22,267 bases of DNA from Clostridiales bacterium (lineage in GTDB: Bacteria > Bacillota_A > Clostridia > Saccharofermentanales > Saccharofermentanaceae). The stretch is from positions 1-22,267 of the forward strand of contig JAILHZ010000185.1 in NCBI GenBank assembly GCA_024695545.1, read 5' to 3'. The number at the start of each line of letters is the position of its first letter. The stretch's first letter is position 1. A program made the translations under genes and the position numbers. This document shows positions 7,539 through 15,699 of the stretch, piece by piece. The notes beneath the pieces are model-generated. The model did no database searches. It was not told the DNA's origin and was given only the letters and a program-made list of their open reading frames with translations.

Positions 7539-8762
7539 ATGAAACAGGAGAGATCTTTTCCACGTGCCGTGGTCACCGAGAAAGCGGAAAGCGCTATCAA
7601 GCGTGGTCATCCGTGGGTCTATGATACCGAGATCACTGAAGGTGGCGAAGCAGAGAACGGATCACTTATGGACGTCTTCTCTTCCAAGGGACGCTACCTC
7701 GGCACGGGTTTTCTGAGCAAGTGCAGCAAGATCAGGATCCGTATTCTTTCCGATAATGCCAACGAGACATTCGGCGACTCCTTCTGGCAGCGCCGTGTCA
7801 AATACGCACTCGATATGAGAAGGACCGTCATGCAGGACGATTATTCCTGCTGCCGCCTGATCTTCGGAGAAGCAGACGGTATCCCCGGACTTACTGTCGA
7901 CCGCTATGAAGACATTCTCTCCACAGAGGTCCTGTCCTACGGCACCGAGCAGGTCAAGGACATCATCTACCGGGCACTTGTTGACGAGCTGAAAAAGGAT
8001 GGCGTTACCGTCCGCGGTATCTTCGAACGAAACGAAGCCGCGCTTCGCGAGAAGGAAGGCCTTCCGCTCGAAAAGCACTGGTACAGGGACGACTTTGTCG
8101 GCATCCCCTCCTCTCCCCGCGTAGAGATCACCGAGAACGGCATCCGCTACACCGTCGATGTCGAGAACGGTCAGAAGACAGGATTCTTCCTCGACCAGAA
8201 ATACAACCGTCTCGCGGTAAGCAAGTTGGCAAAAGGCATGAAGATCCTCGACTGTTTTACACATACAGGTTCTTTTGCCATGAACGCGGCACGGGGCGGA
8301 GCGACACACGTAACCGCTGTCGACGTATCCCAGTTCGCAGTAGATACAGCCGCAGAGAACGCGAAGATCAACGGTCTTTCCGACCGCATGGATTTTGTCT
8401 GTGCCGACGTCTTTGAGCTTCTTCCGAAGCTTGAGAAGGAACACGCGGATTATAACTTCATTATCCTCGATCCGCCGGCATTCACGAAGAGCAGAAAGAC
8501 CACGGATAACGCCAAGCGCGGATACAAGGAGATCAACTACCGTGCCATGAAGATGCTTCCCCGCGGCGGCTATCTGGCAACATGTTCATGCTCGCATTTC
8601 ATGCCGAATGAGCTGTTCAGAAAGATGCTTCTTGAGGCAGCCCGTGATGCCGGAGTATCCCTTCGTCTTATCGAAGAAAGAAGAGCGGCCCCGGATCACC
8701 CTGTTGCCATGGCGATACCCGAGACCGACTACCTCAAGTTCTATCTTCTGCAGATCGTGTAA
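7539..8762 (+). CDS. Class I SAM-dependent rRNA methyltransferase, RlmI/RlmK-type (COG1092)
   Basis: A 407-residue protein with the domain order of the RlmI family: an N-terminal PUA RNA-binding domain (about residues 5-80, GHPWVYDTEI), a middle EEHEE-like segment, and a Rossmann methyltransferase domain. SAM-binding motif I is LDCFTHTGSFAMNAA (237-251), the acidic motif II is TAVDVS (259-264), motif IV is DPPAFTKS (311-318) and motif VI is ATCSCSH (347-353). Escherichia coli RlmI methylates C1962 of 23S rRNA at C5; the target base here is inferred only from the family. The gene begins 7 bp after nadE stops, and the best Shine-Dalgarno (AAGGAG) lies inside the nadE end at a longer than usual spacing of about 13 nt. 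It is the last gene of the operon and converges with the permease gene with only 20 bp between them and no visible terminator. Confidence 0.9.
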   Translation: MKQERSFPRAVVTEKAESAIKRGHPWVYDTEITEGGEAENGSLMDVFSSKGRYLGTGFLSKCSKIRIRILSDNANETFGDSFWQRRVKYALDMRRTVMQDDYSCCRLIFGEADGIPGLTVDRYEDILSTEVLSYGTEQVKDIIYRALVDELKKDGVTVRGIFERNEAALREKEGLPLEKHWYRDDFVGIPSSPRVEITENGIRYTVDVENGQKTGFFLDQKYNRLAVSKLAKGMKILDCFTHTGSFAMNAARGGATHVTAVDVSQFAVDTAAENAKINGLSDRMDFVCADVFELLPKLEKEHADYNFIILDPPAFTKSRKTTDNAKRGYKEINYRAMKMLPRGGYLATCSCSHFMPNELFRKMLLEAARDAGVSLRLIEERRAAPDHPVAMAIPETDYLKFYLLQIV

Positions 8763-8782
8763 GCTTCCTTTTCCGGAGCCAC

Positions 8783-10807
8783 TCACTTCCCGTCATATGC
8801 GCCGCTGACCATCTTGAGATAGGTACGGCGGGTAAACAGATATGCAATCGTGTATACCGTGGCAAACAGAGCCACGCAGATGCCGACTATGATAATGAAT
8901 GCTCTCGGCTCACAGCCTCCCATGATCTGAAGGATCTTATTGACCATCGGATACGAAGCTGCCGTATGCATCACCGCCACCATCAGAGGCAGGAGGAACA
9001 CGATGACGATCTGGGAATTAACCGACTTTCTGATCTCCTTTTTCGTCAGGCCGACCTTGCGCATGATTGCGAAACGCTTCGCATCTTCGTGGCCCTGCTG
9101 CAGCTGCGAGAAATACATATTCAGGATCGTGATCGTCAGGAACGAGATGCTTAAGAATACTCCGAGAAAAAACAGACCTGCGTAGAGTCCCGTGATTTCT
9201 TCGACACTGTCGATCTTCGAGTGGACAGTAATGTAATCATAGTATTTCGTATTCTTTTCGAGTTCCTCATACATCTTCAGCTGCTCAGACCGTCCGGATG
9301 AAGAATTGACCAGGAGACGCTCCGTTGCATCATAGTCATCGATCCCGGATTCATGAATGTACGGACGAAGGCTGTCCATCACTGAACCGTCTTTCACAAC
9401 AATGTAATAGATACCGTCGGAGATCGCGATCGAACTGCCGGAACTGATCTTCGGCGCATCTTCGATATGTCTGACACGGAATGTTTCAGAAGCATCGTCT
9501 GTTTTGCGGTACTGGTCATCCATTTTCCGGAAGCAGATCTGATCTTTGATCGCATTACCGGAACGGCTGAATACAGCTACTTCATCTTTCTCCAGCCCCA
9601 GATCTGTGCCGTTCACATAATCATAGATATCCTCGGTAAAGACAAATACTTCACTTACATCCAGAGAAATATATGTAGGCGTAACCGTGATCTCATCATC
9701 TTTGACCAGAGCAAACGAATTAATATACTGATATACATATAACTCATCGATAGAAACTCCTGTTTTTTCAGCGGCTTCACGAATCTTCGCGATACGCTCG
9801 TCACGTACTTTTTCATCTTCCGGAACGGAGTAGAGAACATCGAAATCCACCACATACCAGCTCTCTGCCATGTCATGTACCGTACTGTAAAGCGTCATGA
9901 CCGAGGACATCGTCACCAGGACCATCGTGGCAAAGATACTGATCGTCGCAAGATTTGCCGCGTTTCTTTTCATGCGGTAGAGCATGCCGGATACCGAGAT
10001 AAAGTGGCCGGTCTTATAGTAGAATTTCTTGTTCCTCTTCAGTGCATTCAGAAGCGTGATGCTTCCTGCGGTAAAAAGGGCAAATGTTCCCAGGATGACC
10101 AGCAATACCGCCAGTCCGAAAAGCTGGATCGCCTGAAGCCCTTCTTTTGTCGTCAGGGAAAGCGCATATCCTCCGCCGAGAAGCAGAACACCGGCGATCG
10201 CTAGGATCCATTTCGACTTCGGCTGCTTCTCACCTTTTGCTTCATCCTTCATGTATTCGAGAATGTTCGATCTGAGAATGCCGACCGAGTTAAACATGAA
10301 GAAACACAGGAAGAAAAATCCGAATATCATCGCATTGGTAAGAATGATATTGAGCGGAAGATCAAAGGAGAAATCCGCTTGCTGATGATAGATACGAAGG
10401 AACAGAAGCTGGAATACTTTCTCGAGCATGACACCGATCACGGTACCTGCGGCCACACTGATCAGAAAGGTATACAGGGTCTCCAGGAACTGCACATGAA
10501 TGATGTGTTTCTTCTGCAAACCGAGCACACAGTACACGCCCAGCTCCTTCTTCCGCTGCTTGATCACGAAACGGCTGACGCCGAAAAGGAAGAAGAAAGA
10601 GATAACGTACATGATCGGAACACCGATGATCATGATCTGCTGAAGTGTCGCACCGCCTTCGACCCGTCTCAGATAACTGTCCTTGGCGATAGCTGTGATG
10701 ATGTAGGTGATCAGGATCATCATCATGCCGGAAATAATATACGGAACATAGATGATCTTATTCTTGCCCATGGCATTGCGGGCAAGATTTCTATAAATCT
10801 TCGTCAT
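8783..10807 (-). CDS. BceB-like ABC transporter permease (FtsX domain, large extracellular domain)
   Basis: A 674-residue permease with about ten predicted transmembrane helices: seven before residue 310, a soluble extracellular insertion of roughly 220 residues (about 315-540), and three at the C-terminus. This is the BceB/PsdB/VraG architecture. FtsX-type signatures flank the helices, including 'RKKELGVYCVLGL' near residue 90 and 'FAIMRKVGLTKKEIRKSV' near 580. BceAB transporters free lipid II-cycle intermediates from peptide antibiotics such as bacitracin or nisin, and also signal to a partner kinase through the extracellular domain. The gene follows the ATPase gene by 18 bp and closes the regulator-kinase-ATPase-permease cluster, so a role in antimicrobial-peptide sensing and resistance is likely. 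The peptide recognised cannot be read from the sequence. Confidence 0.92.
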   Translation of the reverse strand: MTKIYRNLARNAMGKNKIIYVPYIISGMMMILITYIITAIAKDSYLRRVEGGATLQQIMIIGVPIMYVISFFFLFGVSRFVIKQRKKELGVYCVLGLQKKHIIHVQFLETLYTFLISVAAGTVIGVMLEKVFQLLFLRIYHQQADFSFDLPLNIILTNAMIFGFFFLCFFMFNSVGILRSNILEYMKDEAKGEKQPKSKWILAIAGVLLLGGGYALSLTTKEGLQAIQLFGLAVLLVILGTFALFTAGSITLLNALKRNKKFYYKTGHFISVSGMLYRMKRNAANLATISIFATMVLVTMSSVMTLYSTVHDMAESWYVVDFDVLYSVPEDEKVRDERIAKIREAAEKTGVSIDELYVYQYINSFALVKDDEITVTPTYISLDVSEVFVFTEDIYDYVNGTDLGLEKDEVAVFSRSGNAIKDQICFRKMDDQYRKTDDASETFRVRHIEDAPKISSGSSIAISDGIYYIVVKDGSVMDSLRPYIHESGIDDYDATERLLVNSSSGRSEQLKMYEELEKNTKYYDYITVHSKIDSVEEITGLYAGLFFLGVFLSISFLTITILNMYFSQLQQGHEDAKRFAIMRKVGLTKKEIRKSVNSQIVIVFLLPLMVAVMHTAASYPMVNKILQIMGGCEPRAFIIIVGICVALFATVYTIAYLFTRRTYLKMVSGAYDGK

Positions 10808-10825
10808 AGGTCACATCCTCCGCCG

Positions 10826-11599
10826 TTACTCGTTCGCCGCGCGAAGGGGCTTACCCATCAGAGCCGTAAGCGAGTCGGAGATCTTCCTGTAGAACTCACT
10901 GTTGCTGGCATTGCCTCTGTAGATCTGGTGATATACGATACCGTCTTTAATAAACAGAACTCTTCCCGCCGTACTCGCCGCCTTGATGGAATGCGTGACC
11001 ATCAGGATCGTCTGCCCGTCCTTATTGATGTTCGCAAACTGCTCCAGAAGCTCATCGGTCGAGCGTGAATCCAGCGCGCCTGTCGGCTCATCCGCCAGTA
11101 CCATCTCCGGCTCGGTAATGACCGCACGGGCAACAGCTACACGCTGCTTCTGACCGCCGGAGATCTCATACGGGAACTTGTCGAGAAGCGGAGTGATTCC
11201 GAGTTTACTTGCGATCGGCCGGATACGTGTTTCCATCTCCGCCGGAGAGATCCCCGCAAGGACCAGCGGCAGGTAGATGTTATCGCGCACGGAGAAATTA
11301 TCCAGAAGATTGAACTCCTGGAAAACAAAGCCCAGGCTCTCTCTTCTGAAACGTGCCAGGTTCTTTTCTTTCATGCTCTGCATATTCTTTCCGTCCAGGA
11401 TCACTTCGCCTTCTGTCGGCTTATCGAGTGTCGCAAGAATGTTCAGGAGCGTAGTCTTACCGGAACCCGACTCACCCATGATGGCCACGAATTCCCCTCT
11501 CTCGACAGTAAGATTGACGTTCTGAAGCGCGGTTACTTTATTCCCGCCGAAACGTGTAGTATAGACTTTCTTCAGGTTTTTCACCTCTAACATAGACAT
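10826..11599 (-). CDS. BceA-like ABC transporter ATP-binding protein
   Basis: A 257-residue ATPase of the MacB/LolD/BceA class. Walker A is GESGSGKTT (residues 42-50), the Q-loop is FQEFNLLDN (Gln94), the signature is SGGQKQR (147-153), Walker B is MVLADEPTGALD (166-177), and the switch is MVTHS. It powers the permease encoded 18 bp downstream. The start at 11599 follows GGAGG by 7 nt; a second in-frame ATG two codons later is less well placed. It is separated from the kinase gene by 113 bp that carry a repeat-rich candidate operator, so the ATPase-permease pair probably has its own inducible promoter, as in bceAB systems. Confidence 0.95.
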   Translation of the reverse strand: MSMLEVKNLKKVYTTRFGGNKVTALQNVNLTVERGEFVAIMGESGSGKTTLLNILATLDKPTEGEVILDGKNMQSMKEKNLARFRRESLGFVFQEFNLLDNFSVRDNIYLPLVLAGISPAEMETRIRPIASKLGITPLLDKFPYEISGGQKQRVAVARAVITEPEMVLADEPTGALDSRSTDELLEQFANINKDGQTILMVTHSIKAASTAGRVLFIKDGIVYHQIYRGNASNSEFYRKISDSLTALMGKPLRAANE

Positions 11600-11668
11600 A
11601 GATCGTCCTCCTTCACTTGATTACGCCACCATCTTACCGTTCGCGGGGTTTGTCCATCCATTGATTCA

Positions 11669-11707
11669 CCTTACAAAAACGCTCATGTATCTTACATTTT
11701 CGTAAGG
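11669..11707 (-). promoter_or_regulatory. Candidate operator/promoter of the BceAB-like transporter
   Basis: In the gap between the kinase stop and the ATPase start, the + strand carries CTTACATTTTCGTAAG (11691-11706), a perfect CTTAC/GTAAG inverted repeat with a 6-nt spacer, plus a further CCTTAC at 11669-11674. The two CTTACA copies start 21 bp apart, two helical turns, as expected for a dimeric OmpR-type regulator. Position and symmetry suggest the binding site of the neighbouring response regulator. I could not fix a -10 box with confidence. The assignment is inferred from context. Confidence 0.5.
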
Positions 11708-11712
11708 TCGGA

Positions 11713-12729
11713 TCACTCTTTCTTATCAAAAAGCACTTGTACCTTCGTACCTTTTCCAACTTCCGAAGTAAAAACCACATCTGCAGAGATCATGTCCGCC
11801 GCCTTTTTTACGAGATATAATCCGAGGCCGGAAGACTGTTTCTCATTATGTCCGTTGTAACCGGTATATCCTTTTTCGAAGATACGGGGCAGATCCTCTT
11901 TTGCGATCCCGATCCCCTCATCTTCAATGGTAAAAGAATGATCATCCCCGTAGAAATGCACCGTACCCTTTTTCTGGTATTTCACGACATTGGAGATCAG
12001 CTGGTCCACAATAAAACCGAGCCACTTTCTATCAGTAGTTACGACGAGATTTGCAGGCAAAAAGTCCACACTCAGTTCCGAACACAAAAACATCGTCATC
12101 GCACGCTTGATCCCGGAACGGAGGACCTCATCAACCTCGACTTTTTCAAAAACAAGATCGTTGCTTTCCGATCCGAGTCTTAAATAATTCAGCGCCATAT
12201 CCGCATAGTTTCTCACATGCATAAGCTGTGAATCCAGCCGGTTGGCCGTCTCCTGATCCTCCATATTCTGAATGATCAGGGACATCGCGGAGATCGGTGT
12301 CTTTATCTGATGGACCCACATCGTATAATAGTCCAGCATGGCATTACGGGAAGATGAAGACTCTTCCTTCTCCTTCTGGAGCTCCTCTGCGAGCCTGGAA
12401 AGCAGCAGCTGATAGTCCTTCTCGATCAGTCCGATCTTCTCTTCGATCCCGGAAGCATCCTCATCTTCTGTCGGGGAAAGTGATTCCGCGAAATTCTGCG
12501 GGAAAGGAAGCGCGCGTGACAGCATATAGTGTTTTTTAGAAAAGCGCCTATATCCGATTATTCCGAAGATCACTCCAAGAACCAGAAGAAGCGATGCACA
12601 AAGGAGCACAGGCGTCATCGGTTCCCCATAGAGCCACAGGACCAGTGCCGTAACACAAACACAGCAGACCCCGGAAACGATTGCCGGGATACGGCTTTTC
12701 AGATATGCAGGTAAAACTTTCTTATTCAA
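11713..12729 (-). CDS. BceS-like intramembrane-sensing histidine kinase
   Basis: A sensor kinase of about 338 residues with two closely spaced transmembrane helices (about 14-34 and 41-60) joined by only a few extracellular residues, the hallmark of BceS-type kinases that sense through the partner transporter. The H-box is WVHQIKTP (His about 140), followed by a catalytic domain with an N-box around QLISNVVKY, a G1 box DEGIGI and a G2 box SSGLGLYLVKK. I chose the TTG at 12729: it overlaps the regulator stop by 8 nt, has AGGG about 8 nt upstream, and gives the usual short N-terminus before AYLKSRIPAI. The open frame continues to a GTG at 12780, but those 17 residues lie inside the regulator gene and have no usable ribosome binding site. 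Confidence 0.88.
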   Translation of the reverse strand: MNKKVLPAYLKSRIPAIVSGVCCVCVTALVLWLYGEPMTPVLLCASLLLVLGVIFGIIGYRRFSKKHYMLSRALPFPQNFAESLSPTEDEDASGIEEKIGLIEKDYQLLLSRLAEELQKEKEESSSSRNAMLDYYTMWVHQIKTPISAMSLIIQNMEDQETANRLDSQLMHVRNYADMALNYLRLGSESNDLVFEKVEVDEVLRSGIKRAMTMFLCSELSVDFLPANLVVTTDRKWLGFIVDQLISNVVKYQKKGTVHFYGDDHSFTIEDEGIGIAKEDLPRIFEKGYTGYNGHNEKQSSGLGLYLVKKAADMISADVVFTSEVGKGTKVQVLFDKKE

Positions 12730-13399
12730 TGATATATCCCTGGCCCTTCTTCGTTGTGATAAAGTCCGGAAGTCCGGCACTCTCCAGTTTCTTACGAAGA
12801 CGGTTTATATTTACTGAAAGCGTATTTTCGTCCACAAAACAGTCATCATCCCAGAGCTGCTGCATCAGTATGTTTCTGGAAACGATCGTCCCCTTTTTCA
12901 AAAGGAGCGCGGAAAGGATCCGGTTCTCGTTTTTCGTCAGTTCCAGTTTCTGACCGTTGACCGTAATCGAAGAATCCGATGCCTGATAAGAAGCTCCCCG
13001 GTATTCGATCACATCTTTCTTCTCTTCCGTAAAAGAATACGCGCGGCGAAGTACCGCCATGATCTTCGCAGTCAGGACATTGGCATCAAAGGGCTTGGCT
13101 ATAAAATCATCCGCACCCATATTAATGGCCGTCACGAGGTTGATATTATCGGAAGCAGACGACAGGAAAATCACCGGGACTTTCGAGACCTCCCTGATCT
13201 TGCTGCAGCGGATAAAACCGTTCGCAAATGGAAGAGTGATATCCATCAGGATCAGATGCGGGGCATACTCGGAAAACTCACCGAGGATATCTTCAAAATC
13301 CTCCGTAAGTTTCACATCATATCCCCATCCTGTCATCATGGTCTTTAATTCAGACGCGATGGTAAAGTCATCTTCCACCACCAGGATCTTATATATCAT
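12722..13399 (-). CDS. OmpR-family response regulator (BceR-like)
   Basis: A 225-residue two-domain regulator. The receiver domain (about 1-118) has the acidic pair VVEDD (residues 7-11), phospho-acceptor Asp53 in LILMDITLP, and the conserved Lys in DDFIAKPFD. The C-terminal winged helix (about 130-225) ends in the typical NINRLRKKLE..ITTKKGQGYIIE region. It is expected to be phosphorylated by the kinase encoded immediately downstream and to activate the ATPase-permease pair, probably at the repeats near 11669-11707. GAGG lies 7 nt before the ATG. The gene begins 72 bp after the FMN oxidoreductase gene in the same orientation; an extended -10 in that gap may give it its own promoter. Confidence 0.95.
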   Translation of the reverse strand: MIYKILVVEDDFTIASELKTMMTGWGYDVKLTEDFEDILGEFSEYAPHLILMDITLPFANGFIRCSKIREVSKVPVIFLSSASDNINLVTAINMGADDFIAKPFDANVLTAKIMAVLRRAYSFTEEKKDVIEYRGASYQASDSSITVNGQKLELTKNENRILSALLLKKGTIVSRNILMQQLWDDDCFVDENTLSVNINRLRKKLESAGLPDFITTKKGQGYIIE

Positions 13400-13431
13400 T
13401 CCAACACCTCATACATAAGACTGATTAGTAT

Positions 13432-13440
13432 ATTTTACCA
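13432..13440 (-). promoter_or_regulatory. Candidate extended -10 promoter of the response regulator-kinase genes
   Basis: On the minus strand TGG-TAAAAT (TGn extended -10, 5 of 6 matches) lies 33 nt upstream of the regulator ATG in the 72-bp gap after the FMN oxidoreductase gene. No convincing -35 box is present 16-18 nt further up. There is no terminator hairpin in this gap, so read-through from the upstream operon is also possible. Confidence 0.3.
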
Positions 13441-13471
13441 CTTTCTTATGCAGAGAGAGTTTCAGAAATCC

Positions 13472-14374
13472 TTAGAATTCAGTCTTCACAAGACATCTGT
13501 CATCGATTTTGCTGACCTTACTGAATCCGGTGCAGCTCATCACAAATCTCAGTTCATTGTTAATGCCCGTGAGAAACTTTGTCATCCCTTCGACTCCGCC
13601 TTCTTCCAGAGACGGAAGCATGGACCTTCCGACGGCTGCCGCATCCGCACCGAGAGCGAGGCACTTATACACATCCGAACCGGAACTGATCCCGCAGTCC
13701 ACAATAATCTTAACATCTCTTCCTTCAAGTGCTTTCTTAATACCGGGAAGGACCATCATCGGAGGAACCGCATACGGGAGTCTTCCATGGTGATGACTGA
13801 CGATGATCGCCTTTGCGCCGAGATCTGCGCACTTCACCGCTTCCTCTTCCGAGAGGACACCCTTTATAAAGAACGGGAGTTTTGTCGACTCGATATAGGA
13901 ACGGATCATATCAGATGTCTGTACCGCCATCTTCTCACCGATCACGACGTCGAGTCCGTCATTTCCGAAGATATGGTCGATATCCATTCCTATGCCAAAA
14001 GCACCTGATTCTTCGGCAAACTGCATCTGGTCTCTTACCTTCGCATTATCCGCATACGGTTTAACGATACGTACGGTCTTTGCTCCGGTCGCTGCGATCT
14101 TAGAAAAGAGGTCATTTTCCATCATACCGACAAAGTTCAGGATATTCATGTTTTTCGCCGCAATGGAGTACTCTTCAAGTCCTGTCAGTTCCCTGCCCTT
14201 AAACTGCATTAGGTGGGAAAACGCCGGCGTCATTACCGGACTGCTGAACGTCTCTCCGAAAAGTTCTGTTGTAGTATCTGCAACCACAGAATCGATAAGT
14301 CGCTCCTTGATCAGGATACTGTCCATATAGCGTGCGGTGATCTCATTCGCGTCAGATATTCTACTGTATGTCAT
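13472..14374 (-). CDS. FMN-dependent alpha-hydroxy-acid oxidoreductase, variant subfamily
   Basis: A 300-residue TIM-barrel flavoprotein, shorter than the usual 350-380 because the N-terminal helical segment is reduced. Family features are SSPVMTPAF (residues 44-52), Lys171 in FFIKGVLS, the catalytic segment VSHHHGR (192-198) and the FMN-phosphate region VDCGISSGSDVYKCLALGADAAAVGR (split as residues about 225-235 and 236-250). In lactate and glycolate oxidases the catalytic segment is SNHGGR; here Asn and the first Gly are both His, while the catalytic His (195) and Arg (198) are kept. The segment after it, LPYAVPPMMVLP, also differs from the usual QLD. Substrate and electron acceptor are unknown. 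AGGAGG lies 6 nt before the ATG, and the gene overlaps the upstream isomerase-like gene by 14 bp, indicating one operon. Confidence 0.85.
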   Translation of the reverse strand: MTYSRISDANEITARYMDSILIKERLIDSVVADTTTELFGETFSSPVMTPAFSHLMQFKGRELTGLEEYSIAAKNMNILNFVGMMENDLFSKIAATGAKTVRIVKPYADNAKVRDQMQFAEESGAFGIGMDIDHIFGNDGLDVVIGEKMAVQTSDMIRSYIESTKLPFFIKGVLSEEEAVKCADLGAKAIIVSHHHGRLPYAVPPMMVLPGIKKALEGRDVKIIVDCGISSGSDVYKCLALGADAAAVGRSMLPSLEEGGVEGMTKFLTGINNELRFVMSCTGFSKVSKIDDRCLVKTEF

Positions 14375-15185
14375 GGAGAACCTCCTTCAGGTAATTCATA
14401 TAATGAACGTATTCTCGGTCATCAGTCAGATGTTCTAGAATGATCGGCATTTTCGGGTCTATACTGTTCATCTTTTCCACGTAATATCGAAGCGGATATT
14501 CACCCTTTCCGGGAGCACACTCCTGAAGCTGGAAGGTGTATTCTTCCTTCAGGTGGATATCCTTGATGTGGCAGCTTCTGATCCGGTCTCCGAGAAGCTC
14601 CACACACCGGTCGATAAAGCTCTCCGCCTGATAATATCTCTCAAGAGAATTCGTCATGTTGATGATATCCATATGCACGGCGAATCTGTCACGGTTCACC
14701 TCTTCGAGAAGTCGTACATAATCTTCCGGTCCGGTCGGGATCATCCACGGCATCGGTTCCAGGGTAAAGTATGTATTCGTTACTTCTGCACGGTCGATGA
14801 TTTCCTGCACCATCTTCACGATCTCTTTTCGTGTCTCCGGTGTGAAGTTCACTTTATAATGACCATCCCATCTCGGTCCCATCGCACCGGCCACATTTAC
14901 TGCACATCTTGCGCCGATCCGGTCAGCGAGCTTTAACTGTGCGACACAGTAATCTCTCTGTGCTTTTCTATCCTCAGGATCAAGAGAAAGCGCATTTCTC
15001 CAGATGCCGACTTCAGCGATGAGAAGATCATTCTCTCTCGCGGCTTTTACATACTCATCGATTTTCTCTTCCGGATCATTGGCTGAAAGCGGAAAGACCA
15101 GAGATCTACATCCCAGTGCAGTCTGATTCTTCGCCCATTCTTCTACAGAAGAGTGTGCCAGTGGGCTTGATGTTCCTAATCTCAT
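14361..15185 (-). CDS. Sugar phosphate isomerase/epimerase (xylose isomerase-like TIM barrel)
   Basis: A 274-residue AP-endonuclease-2/xylose-isomerase-like TIM barrel. The expected divalent-metal quartet is visible: Glu143 in TLEPMPW, Asp173 in VHMDIINM, His206 in CHIKDIHL and Glu251 in ILEHL, the layout of IolE, hydroxypyruvate isomerase and tagatose epimerase relatives. The substrate is probably a sugar, sugar acid or derived ketone, but cannot be specified. I chose the ATG at 15185 rather than the frame's first start 8 codons upstream: AAGGAG lies 8 nt before it, and it forms an ATGA overlap with the upstream acetyltransferase stop. The 3' end overlaps the FMN oxidoreductase start, so an isomerase-then-oxidoreductase sequence on a sugar acid or hydroxy acid is conceivable (inference). 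Confidence 0.86.
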   Translation of the reverse strand: MRLGTSSPLAHSSVEEWAKNQTALGCRSLVFPLSANDPEEKIDEYVKAARENDLLIAEVGIWRNALSLDPEDRKAQRDYCVAQLKLADRIGARCAVNVAGAMGPRWDGHYKVNFTPETRKEIVKMVQEIIDRAEVTNTYFTLEPMPWMIPTGPEDYVRLLEEVNRDRFAVHMDIINMTNSLERYYQAESFIDRCVELLGDRIRSCHIKDIHLKEEYTFQLQECAPGKGEYPLRYYVEKMNSIDPKMPIILEHLTDDREYVHYMNYLKEVLHDIQ

Positions 15186-15640
15186 GTGACATTCTCCTTC
15201 TCTTCCCAAAGCATCTTATAATGCGGCATCCCGTCCAGGATAAATTCCTCGGAGATCCGATGGAATCCCTGCTTCATGTAGAAGCCCTCGGCATATGTCT
15301 GTGCCTCAAGATAGATCCTGTCCGCCTGAAACTGCTCTCTGGCCACACGGATCCCTTCCTGCATAACGATCGCTCCATAACCTTTCCCGCGTGTTGCTTT
15401 TCGCGTGACCACTCTTCCGAGCGCGACATATTCGCTTTCCACGCCGCGGTCAAGCACACGGAGATATGCTTCGGCACGCCCGTTCTCCTCGATCCAGACA
15501 TGCACCGCGTCCTGATCTCTGTCATCTAGTTCAGGCGCGAGACATTCCTGCTCGCACACGAAAACATCGACACGCAGTTTCATGCACTTATACAGTTCCA
15601 GCGGTGTCATATCCGCAAATGCTTTTACGTGTATTTCCAC
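15182..15640 (-). CDS. GNAT family N-acetyltransferase, ElaA-like
   Basis: A 152-residue single-domain acetyltransferase. It matches the ElaA pattern: LYKCMKLRVDVFVCEQEC near residues 16-33, then ALGRVVTRKATRGKGYG (about 73-89) with the acetyl-CoA pyrophosphate loop RGKGYG, then IYLEAQTYAEGFYMKQGF (about 109-126) and a DGMPHYKM end. The substrate is unknown. The start is GTG at 15640; no in-frame ATG lies upstream and the ribosome binding site is weak (AAGGG about 11 nt away). It is the first gene of a three-gene operon and its stop overlaps the next start as ATGA. Confidence 0.85.
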   Translation of the reverse strand: MEIHVKAFADMTPLELYKCMKLRVDVFVCEQECLAPELDDRDQDAVHVWIEENGRAEAYLRVLDRGVESEYVALGRVVTRKATRGKGYGAIVMQEGIRVAREQFQADRIYLEAQTYAEGFYMKQGFHRISEEFILDGMPHYKMLWEEKENVT

Positions 15641-15656
15641 AGATCCGTCATCCCTT

Positions 15657-15679
15657 GATCCCGCACATCCGGCGGGATC
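15657..15679 (-). repeat. Hairpin in the leader of the ElaA-like operon
   Basis: GATCCCGC and GCGGGATC form a perfect 8-bp stem with a 7-nt loop. It lies about 16 nt before the GTG start and just upstream of the weak AAGGG ribosome binding site, inside the predicted 5' leader. There is no U-tract on the minus-strand side, so it is not a normal terminator. It could stabilise the transcript or limit translation initiation. Confidence 0.5.
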
Positions 15680-15699
15680 TTCATCCTTAGTCTATTCAC

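Noticed and set aside
8763..8782. Possible bidirectional terminator between the rRNA methyltransferase and permease genes
   Set aside because: Only 20 bp with no stem and no T-run; termination here, if any, is not visible.
13414..13450. CATAAG...CTTATG inverted repeat around the response regulator promoter
   Set aside because: Six-base arms 25 nt apart occur easily by chance, and the sequence does not match the CTTAC/GTAAG repeats before the transporter genes.
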